Source: Topomyia yanbarensis (Eukaryota; Arthropoda; Insecta; Diptera; Culicidae). Taken from it: a DNA stretch of 64,000 bases. Below the pieces are notes generated by a model that did not search any database, had not been told where the DNA came from, and saw nothing but the letters and a program-made list of their open reading frames with translations. The position numbers and the translations under genes were made by a program. The stretch is taken from positions 73,841,412-73,905,411 of the forward strand of contig NC_080671.1 in assembly GCF_030247195.1 (NCBI RefSeq), read 5' to 3'. Below are positions 55,690 through 64,000 of the stretch, piece after piece (the stretch's first letter is position 1; every line of letters starts with the position of its first letter).

Positions 55690-57105
55690 GTAAAGCTTTT
55701 AATATTAGAGATATCTGTTAATGTTTTATGAATTGCAGCCACGGTTTCCGCCATGTCATTACCAAATTGATTTTCAGTACGTGAACTAGTTCACACCTTT
55801 ATGGACTTTATTCATAAAACCAAAGGTTGACTCACGATTTTATTCATAGATTTAGGAACATTATTCAGAGTCTGATTATATGAATTTGTTCACCAAATCG
55901 AAACATGGTTTCTCGTGAACTATTTCACGGACCTCAGAATATTATTCATGAATCCTTTCAATTTTCGTGAACTGGTTCATGATTTCTAATATATTAGCCA
56001 CGATTCAACATCTGTGCTCGTGAAATGGTCGATAAAATCATAACATATTATTACATGAATTCGTGAACTAGTTCATGATTCCAAGTACATGATACACGAT
56101 CTATCTGGAGGTATCCTTTATCATTTTCAATTTCATGCAATTCTGCACCTGGTCATGCCATTTTCACGTAAACTATTTCACAAAATTTGGATTTTTCATG
56201 AATTATCATAGAGCTATGTATATCCAGCTGCAAACGACTAGTAATAGGAGCGAATAGAAAATATAAGAAAACTATTTTGACCTCGTACATTGTTATTCGT
56301 TTGATGTCCGGACATAAAACTGCACCAAAAACACATTACAGAGCCACAAATCGTGGTCGTTCATAAAACGAGATACCGCGAGCCAGCCACACTTTTATGA
56401 TCCAGTTCTTATCGCCACGTTACTACGAGTAAAAAACCGATAGAAATTAAAAATAGCATATCACAATAAGAGGAAGAGAACCTGCGAATATCGTGATCAA
56501 ACTACTGATACAATAAACGTGGGTTACATGGATGTCAAACTCGAAAATGAGCTCAAGGAGAAAGTATCACGATAACGTGTATACATAAATCACCCTACTC
56601 GTGACCAAAATATCAAAAAATCGTGACTAAGATCCTGAAATAATGAGCATAAATCACGACTTGTGACCAAAATATCACAATAACGTGAATAGAAATTACG
56701 AAAATCGTGACATGAAATCATGAACATAAACTACACTACTGTGTCAGAAAAATTGGACACGAAACTCGTAAATAAAATGTCACGATATAGTGAATACAAA
56801 TTAAGAAAAACGTGACAAAGTTTCTGAAATCATGAGCATCGTTTAACTGTCCATTCTTTAGTTCATATAATTTATACAAACCAGTTTATCCCCAAATTAT
56901 GAACAAGAATCAAAACGAAAACTAAACATGCTCAGAGAACAACCCAGCCAAACATTGAAATGAAACGCTATGTATATTTTTCGCGTTAAGAACACAAATA
57001 GTTTCATGAACACAAGCTTTATTATACATAATTTCAGCAACTTGGCCATGATTTTTGAAAATCGTTCATATATCGATATCGTGATTTTTTCATGAATTTC
57101 TCGGC
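55690..57105. repeat. TCGTGA / TTCATGA-rich degenerate repeat tract
   Basis: The left half repeats words such as CGTGAACTAGTTCATGATTT and TTATTCATGAAT; the right half repeats the complement sense (AAATCGTGA, AAATCACGAC, ATCACGATAACGTGAATA). The tract as a whole is a long degenerate inverted repeat or decayed satellite. No coding signal. Confidence 0.5.
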
Positions 57106-57177
57106 GGTTTTCAAGGGGCTGATAAAAACGGGTTTTCTCTGTAGTGCACTAGGTCATGAAATAAAAAAAATGTTGGG

Positions 57178-57690
57178 GGAGGGGGAGTGGGGCAATTCGG
57201 ACCGCTTACGAATTCGGACCCCCAGCTGTTTCTCAGCTATGGTAATATTATGAAAACCGTATATATCATTTTCATGGCTGTCATGTAGCTGTGTTCTGTC
57301 TTACAAAATATTGCGGTTCTCAGTTTTCGTGTGCGCTAGGAGCGAATGTTACTTCCGGTTAATATCTTTTATTTATATCCTGTTTTGGCCGAGACTATCC
57401 ATTATTACTTGGGCCAAAATAGTAATTCATTTCTATTGCAAGAAATCGAAAAGAAATTGGTGGTCCGAATTGGAACAGGGTTGGGGTAATTCGGACCTTT
57501 CATATACTTTTGCACACAACCGTTCATACACAATACGGTAAAAGATCGGAAAAAGTCGCTTTAGAAAAAAATGTGCTCAATTGATCAGGTTTTTAGGAAA
57601 AAAATATTTATTTGTGATTCGGTTGACACGTTTCAGTTCTATAGCTCATAAACCCTTACTAGGTCTGAATTGGCCCAGTTTCCCCTATTA
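57178..57690. mobile_element. Non-autonomous element with GGGGCAATTCGGACC ends
   Basis: The left GGGGGAGTGGGGCAATTCGG faces a right end reading AATAGGGGAAACTGGGCCAA and TTCAGACC on the other strand. AATTCGGACC is repeated inside (about 57191, 57210 and 57490) with GTCCGAATTGG in between. A pogo-type end (GGGCTGATAAAAACGGGTTT, about 57116-57145) lies just to the left. Confidence 0.5.
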
Positions 57691-59458
57691 TTGATTCGAC
57701 TAAATTTTTTTTTCATTTAAGTGCTATTTGCAGCCATTACGATAAAATCATGATGATGAAATGGACATGAGAAATATTTTTTTTAAATTTTGGATATTAG
57801 TTTTTTTTAATCAAACTTTAAGATTCACATGAGTCTAGTGGCCAAATGGATATCTAAATGAAGGTCCCATTTGAACCTGTTTTTACAGTCTAATTCCCCG
57901 AAAATATGCTACATTTGCATGTAATTCATGCATCTGCGAATTTTTGTAAGAAAAGTGGAATGTTTTTAATAAATCACACTTTACTGATGTGATGGGGAAT
58001 GATTGCAAATCCTACTTGAAGGGAAAACGAATTTCAACCGAATCAATTGTAATTTCTTTATTTCACTATCTAGTGCACCATTCAGATATTCAGAAAACTT
58101 GTTTATGTAAATGTAAAGAATCGTTTCTTAGAACGTTTCAACTCAGTTGAAACTCAAGGGAAAAAATATAAAGTAAAACAATTGTTTTGAATTTTTCCGC
58201 GATAAATTTTTCAATAAAAAAAAGAAGACACTTAGTTTTTTCAGCAAAGTATTTGGAATGATATTTCATAAAACTTTGCCGATCCTGAATGTGAACATAT
58301 TGAAAAAGTAGGTTTTAGATCTCACTAATAAGTGAAATAATTACACCAGTTTCCAAATTTTGGGGTGATTTCATGAAGTTAAGAAAAAAGCTGTTTTAAA
58401 GTCAATCGGTATTTTGAAAACATGGTTTTCATAAAATGGGCTTTAAAGGAAAAAAATCAAATTAAGGAAAACTTACATGCATGAGATGTTAATCGGCTAT
58501 AGTCTGTAATTTTTCTAGAATATTCTCTGATAATTATTCCAGCGATTGAAGCAAAAAAATCGATTCTTTGAAACTGACTGATGAGGACCTCCTTTAGCAA
58601 ACTACTCTAAGATTACTCGATATACAATTTTACTAAAGAAGGTATGGCTCGATCTAGCACGATTTAAAACGTTTATTTTCTGATCTTAGTCTTCCGGCTG
58701 TCACGCTAGTGCACTGAGTGCACGCTGCTTTGAAAATCTAGCGAAATTGTCTTAGGGCACCAGCGGGTGCTCGTCCAGTGAGACATTGGTGCGACTTCCG
58801 GAGGGTTAAAGAAGAAACTCCAAAGAAAATTAAAATTAATATGTTTATTTTAATTAAAAGGTTAAAATTTTTGCTAAATTTGCATTCTGGCCCACAATAT
58901 CATTGCACTCCGAAATCATGGTTTGTGGGTAAAGGAGTTAGATGTTCCCTTATCGGTATCGGGTGATCTGAGAAAGAATTATATGAAGAATATATAAATA
59001 GATATCCAATTTAAAAAAAAAGTATCACCGGAATTTATACATATTCACATTATTGTGATATGTTATGTTAACAGATCAGCACTCCAAATATCATAGAAAT
59101 GGAGCGTAATTTGAAGATTCGATTATGCGAGCCTCGTAGAAAAATGTGTCCTACGTCTAGTTAGTATTTTATTTGATTTTTTTGTATTTTTTCGATAGAC
59201 ATTTTTAGTGTATAATTGCTTATTATATGTAACGTTCCAAGGCAATTCACAACCTAAGAAAACAACGTACAAAATTCAGCCTGCATCGATCGTCTGACAA
59301 ACACTGTTTCGGATTTCCTTAACATATTAAAAATTGCTACTCAAACTCATTACTCATATAAAACACACACAATGTTCCTTCTATACAAGTCAAAAATACA
59401 TAACGGTCACGTTCCAGTTAATTAAATGAACAATCTGTTTTGAGCGTTCAATACTCAC
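57691..59458. other. Intron DNA of TMEM65, nothing recognised
   Basis: AT-rich; no repeat with clear ends and no coding signal seen. Confidence 0.35.
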
Positions 59459-59500
59459 ATTGAAACAAGTCCCTCGGCGGTGGAGTTGGAACGGCTTCCG
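59459..59500 (-). CDS. TMEM65: TMEM65 upstream micro-exon (42 nt)
   Basis: Minus strand, acceptor after a TTTTTTTCC...CCCCC tract and GTGCAG, donor GTGAGT. It encodes EAVPTPPPRDLFQ with 2 nt before and 1 nt after. The trailing T joins the TG that opens exon 29372-29439 to give Leu, making DLFQLGLVNALPFIGFGF. Vertebrate TMEM65 also has a Pro/Thr-rich stretch and a short helix just before its NA-PF-GFGFLDN block, so position, phase and content all fit. The intron between would be 30,019 bp and contains most of the mobile DNA in this window. Confidence 0.8.
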
Positions 59501-59714
59501 CTGCACGATGCGTAGTAGTTGGGGGAAAAAGGAAAAAAATAATGAAAGCAGGATTAGATGATTTTCACATTTCGCACTCACGTTTCACCCGTTTTGTCTT
59601 GATGTTAGGTGGTGGCTGAGTATCGTTTATGCATGCAATTAGCGAGCAATTATTGTTAGTTTTTGAAAGCACAACAAAGTAATTTCATACTGTAGCGATT
59701 AAAGGAGAACATAC

Positions 59715-59752
59715 CTGCGGGATCGGCACAACAACTAATTTCGTGCACAGTT
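59715..59752 (-). CDS. TMEM65: Candidate further TMEM65 micro-exon (38 nt)
   Basis: Minus strand, acceptor ATTTTTTTAG, donor GTATGT. In the frame that fits the next exon it reads TVHEISCCADPA and ends with one nucleotide, which joins the CG of exon 59459-59500 to make Ala. Phase and splice sites agree and the intron would be 214 nt, but the peptide has no clear counterpart I can recall, so this is tentative. Confidence 0.4.
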
Positions 59753-62045
59753 CTAAAAAAATTGAAAACAACAATAAACTTATTGAAGCAAAAGCAATCA
59801 ATCGTGGAAGAAATATGTATATGCTGCTTGTTAAACTTGGGGCGCAGTACATTTCAAGTCACTTTATGTTTACTAAGCTCAGTGGAATTCAAGCATTATG
59901 CAAATATCACAAATCAAGATTCGGCATTTGAAAACGGGATCTTGTCTATATTTTTAAAAGAAAGTTTGGACCTTACTACAGTAGTAGAATACAAATTATA
60001 CAACCACGAAGAAATAATACAAAAACTTGGGAAAATATGTAAAATAGTATGGAAAGCCTATAGAGTGGAGCATCTAGTTGTAAATCTGTATTCGTTTATT
60101 TTCTCCTTTGTTTTTTTACCTGTATGAGGTGTTGCGGTTATGTGACAGAACAGTTTTTAGTGTACTAATTAGAAATCCTCATAATTTCATAGTATAAGCC
60201 AAAAATAATGTGATTCAAACCAGAGAATTTTTTTTGGAAAAATAAATTACCTAGTTTTAAAATCACCATTCGGTCATTACTTCAGTTTGTATAGAGTTAC
60301 ATGCCAAAGTTTTTTCATACCGTCTCTTAGCAGAATTAAACATATTTTGTATACAGCTTCTGACACCGTTTGCGCTTAGAGTATTTTTTGGTTTGTAAGT
60401 ATCACCGAGCGCCTAAAAATATCGGATAGCATCATTATGCGTCTTTGTTTGAAATGATTAATGGAGAGAGTAATTCATTTATCATCGTCTTGGTATCTTA
60501 TCGCAGGTTGAAAAAGGACAAGATAATTTTTTCTAAGCTTTTTTTCTGGTACTTCTGGTCCTAAGAGAATTGATCGCCAGAACAACGATATTTACATCTA
60601 CAATGCTATCCATACGCCAAAAATATCCCCACAGCCTAACAGGAATCATCGTTACTTTTAATGTTGAGGGTAGGAAAATTTTCTGTCGGAATTTCGGACG
60701 ATTTGTTAAAACGGAATGAAATATTGAATGGTACAAGTGGAGTGGCATCATTGAGACAGCTCTGGTCAATACTCGTCGAAAATTTAAATCTTGTTGTAGA
60801 AAGCATACCGCGTTTAAGATAATTGAGCGGTCCATGAGTCTTCGGTTGTAGCTAACAGGAGTGTAGCTACGCAATTATTTAGGGACATTGGTCATAGCAG
60901 AGAAAAAGTGTAGGGAAATTAAATAATGTAACTATGGAAATGTTCAATGATAATAATTGATGGACACCAGTTGCTCTCACTAAAAAATAGAAAACGCTCA
61001 AAACTGAAATTAAGCTGTAGTAACAAAGAGAACGATTTTTCTTGTTAGTAGCGTGTGGTCGTCGAGTAATCGATATATAGACTATTCTTTTCTATACCTA
61101 TCCATCAGCAACGTGCTCACAAGGTTTGTAAAATATAGCTCGATTTTTTGTACACATTTTTTCCTTGATTATACATTGGCTTTTAAGACTAGTATTTGGA
61201 TATAACACTAACAAAGGACAACAACATTTTTTTGCATTATAACGACATTCAATTAGCTAGAGATTACTGGGTAGGGAAAGTTATGAAAATTTAGAGCCAT
61301 AGTACTCAAGTGAGATGTTAAGATGTTAAGTATACAAATCGGAAAACTAGAACTTTAAACTTTAAAACTGCAGTTTGTTTATAAAGCAGAATCGATCTTA
61401 AGACAACCGTTTTTTTTGTGTTTTTCGTGCACAAGTATGACTGTGTCGTTTGTTTTAGCTAACGTCCTTTAACAAGAAATCGCATTTAGATGAAAACAGT
61501 GAAATATTTTATCGCTTTTTAGTAGTAGTTTAATCAATAAACATTTTGTATTTTTTTGGCAGGGCGTTGGAAAAATCATAGGGCTTCAACAGCGCATCCC
61601 GTGATTGTCTGATTTGACACAGATAGCTCTTATTCACTTTGTGCATTGAAATATGACTTATAAACTACTTTTTTATGTAGTGGAGCGTAATCTTCCACCT
61701 GTATTGTCCTTTTTTGAAGTAGTGGACCACCTATGTGGTCCGAAAAAAAATCCTGTCGAATACAATCGGACTTTAGTCGTGATATACTCGGTTTTCCGGT
61801 TTTTAATACGATAACTTTCTTTAGGCAGTAATGGACAATTTCATCTAAATCTAAGGCTAACAACACCAATTTCAGTACTTTATGATCATAAATTCAAACT
61901 ATTTGTAGCTTTCAAGGAATTTTGTGTTATATCAGCGTCGTGATGGTAGAATAACAATTGTATTACACTTTTGTTGTAAAAGGCAATCTTTTCCGCTTGT
62001 TTTTGTACAGTTTAACAAAAAAAAATCAAGAGAAAACAAAAAGTT
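59753..62045. other. Flank or further intron of TMEM65, nothing recognised
   Basis: Any first coding exon of TMEM65 with the mitochondrial presequence should lie here or beyond the window, but I could not identify it. The overlapping ORFs at 59743-60127 lack motifs. Confidence 0.3.
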
Positions 62046-62492
62046 TCACTTGTCTCTGAGTTTCAGTCGTCCAAACACGGTGTCGTCTATTAAACGACAG
62101 ACGAAAACTCGAATCCGCAATTGCGCTACTACTGGGCAGTTGTATATCAGATTATATGAGGTTCCGTTGTCGGATTCACAAAGATCACATGCAAATGACT
62201 CAGCGCGCTGAATAGTTGCCGTGTGATGATTGAGTTTGTATTGACCGGATTTGTTTGACGACACGTTTGTAGGTTTCTCCAATAATTGTGGTGCCCGGCC
62301 GAAGAACGGGACCGGATTTTTTCTCTTATCCAACAAGGCAGGCTCAGGACCAACGAAGTCAATCGTTGCACCTGCCCTAGCTAATTCATCAGCCCATTCA
62401 TTTCTAGTAATAGCAGAATATCCGGACAGCCAGACAAGGTAGATAGTGTTGACAATGCTTAGTTCTTCGATTTGAGTTCGGCACGGGATCAC
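62046..62492 (-). pseudogene. Retrotransposon RNase H C-terminal relic
   Basis: 148 codons open on the minus strand with IYLVWLSGYSAITRNEWADE and LARAGAT, which matches the RNase H block normally written WVPGHSGI.GNE.ADELAR.GA, followed by a Cys/His-type tail (FACDLCESDNGTSYNLIYNC) as in the C-termini of I, R1 and LOA elements. The Pro and His of the WVPGH motif are Ser and Tyr here, and the RT is absent, so it is a dead fragment. Confidence 0.75.
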
Positions 62493-63570
62493 TAGCTTGG
62501 ACCGTGATTTGTACGAGCAAAGGGCATTGATTGCAGCCTGACTCAGAGCTGCTAATTTTCAACAGGTTTGTTTGAGCTTGAAGGAGGAACAAATCTCAAA
62601 TCATGCTCTACTATGTTCAATTTACATTTGTTCGTTTGCAACATTCAATCAAACAGTCGAGTTGCTCTATCATTTTCCATTCATTTTCGATTTCATTGAC
62701 ACTTTGATTATCACTCTACTGGGGTATTGACTAGGCTTTTCAAGCAAAACTAGTCTGAACATACTTCTTATGTAAGCTTGAGAACGTAAAACATATTAAC
62801 ATTTAACGTAAACTGGCCTCTGGAGAGAACATGAAAATTTTGGTTGATGAATGAAAAATAATGAATTTGAAATGAAGAAATACGGTTTGGGGTAAATTGA
62901 ACTGAAAGTTGGCATTTGAAAATGAAAATTCGCATCACTGGCCTGACTACAGAGCAAAAGTTAATAACTTAGCCGGACAAGCTCTGTTGAAGGGCCGATT
63001 AAACCCCGCACATAATCGCAAAAAATTTTTTGCTTGGAATACAGCACAATATATACCTAGCGAGTGAGACTGTTCCAATCTAATTTTACGACAGTATATA
63101 CCAGCACGTCGCGCCATCAGAGAGCCGTGAGTATAACAGGCTACTTGCGATTGTTGTTGTCTCTCCATATAGCCCGACAACCACTCCTCTCTCGAGAGAA
63201 TCTTCACATGGAATGTCCTGCGAGGAAAACTACATGGGAGTGTAATATCGCTGGAAGCAAAAATATATTCACCCAATTTACCATCTATGACCACAGTCGT
63301 GTATGACTGGTAGCAAGTACTTCCAAACACCAGTAACCTGCACATAATTGTGCTTCTTGTTTAAGGTATACGTGTTGTCAAAAGCACTTTCAATTCAGGA
63401 ATACACCCAAGATAGATTGTTTGAGCGAGCAGGTTTTCTCAACATCGTGAAGCAGAGTGATCGTGGGTTGCTATTGCAGTAGATATTCAACTAAACTAAC
63501 GCTTCTAATGATCGATTATTCGCTTTTAGAAGAAAAGAACTGAATCTGATAGGCCTAAAAATCTTGGCTT
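62493..63570. other. Intergenic or intron DNA, nothing recognised
   Basis: The ORFs at 62947-63345 (minus) and 63064-63306 (plus) overlap on opposite strands and neither shows a known motif. Confidence 0.3.
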
Positions 63571-63579
63571 GTTCATGGC

Positions 63580-64000
63580 CTGAGCGCCCCCTTTGGGAAT
63601 AATGTAAGGCTCAATAACGATTTTAAAAAACTGAACAGTTTTTATTTGCCTTCTACAATGTTTTTGAATGGTGAAGCTGGTCATGATTCACAAGCCATAT
63701 GCAAATTGTTTGCCTCTAAATTTGCGAGTGTGTTCGTCAGTGAGACACTGTCCTCGCAGCAGATTGACGTTGCAGCTAGTGGCGTGGCCCAACTCGAACG
63801 GTCAGTTAGTGAGATTCGTGTAGAGCACTCGGATATTGTATCAGCAGCATCCAAGTTTAAAGCATCGTCATCTCCCGGGCCCGATGGTGTCCCTGCTGTG
63901 TTTTTGAAAAAGTGTATATCTGGTTTGGTGGAACCACTCTGTCAACTATTCAAAATGTCACTGACAACCGCGATTTTTCCTCAATTGTGGAAAGCAGCTT
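63580..64000 (+). pseudogene. CR1/Jockey-type retrotransposon, pre-RT and RT start, cut by window end
   Basis: An open frame runs from about 63580 to the window edge: NDFKKLNSFYLPSTMFLNGE, AICKLFASKFASVFVSETLS, SASKFKASSSPGPDGVPAVF and LFKMSLTTAIFPQLWKAA. These are the linker (LPS.M..NG ... LFA..F.SVF) and the first RT motifs (SSPGPDG.P..FLK, FP..WK.A). There is no stop in the visible part, so it may be a fairly young copy; it is 5'-truncated, since no endonuclease lies upstream. Confidence 0.75.

Overview
The window looks like nuclear DNA of a dipteran insect with a large, repeat-rich genome, most likely a culicine mosquito. Three things point that way: spliced genes with short introns; a pair of secreted six-cysteine proteins of the DUF1091 / CheA-CheB type; and a dense mix of I-, CR1/Jockey-, RTE- and LOA-like non-LTR retrotransposons, Tc1/mariner relics and small inverted-repeat DNA elements. 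The species assignment is inference.

Host genes are few. (1) A two-exon mitochondrial ClpP protease gene (+, 3541-4269) with an intact Ser-His-Asp triad. (2) A three-exon secreted protein gene (-, 4367-5038) whose stop lies 97 bp from the clpP stop. (3) Its paralogue (-, 12969-13655) with the same exon plan. (4) TMEM65, a mitochondrial inner-membrane protein (-). Its three 3' exons are at 28693-29439. A phase-matched 42-nt exon is at 59459-59500 and a possible 38-nt exon at 59715-59752, so one intron is about 30 kb. The 5' end of TMEM65 was not found.

Most of the rest is mobile DNA. From 0.1 to 3.2 kb there is a chain of inverted-repeat elements. From 6.8 to 11.8 kb there are MITEs, a pogo-like MITE with TA duplication, degenerate ATGAA-rich tracts and arrays of a roughly 120-bp module. 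From 15.1 to 19.1 kb a decayed RTE-like element (-) is broken by a CR1-like element (+). Dispersed repeats and a Tc1-like relic follow to 26.3 kb. The TMEM65 intron holds a full-length, apparently intact I-clade retrotransposon (30788-36960) with a 14-bp target duplication, an internal Inr+DPE promoter and two overlapping ORFs. It also holds a 1.05-kb fold-back element, a gag-like relic, a 227-bp tail-only copy of the I element with an 18-bp duplication, a GC-rich tandem array, a Transib-like non-autonomous element whose ends read CACAGTG, a LOA/I-like relic with a CR1 fragment nested in it, and a 1.1-kb compound palindrome. The last 2 kb hold an RNase H relic and the start of another RT gene cut by the window edge.

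I found no tRNA, rRNA or CRISPR array and no prokaryote-like operon. The nearest things to a new system are the TMEM65 gene architecture, the intact I element, and the Transib-like element. Open reading frames in the fold-back and satellite-like DNA are repeat shadows.
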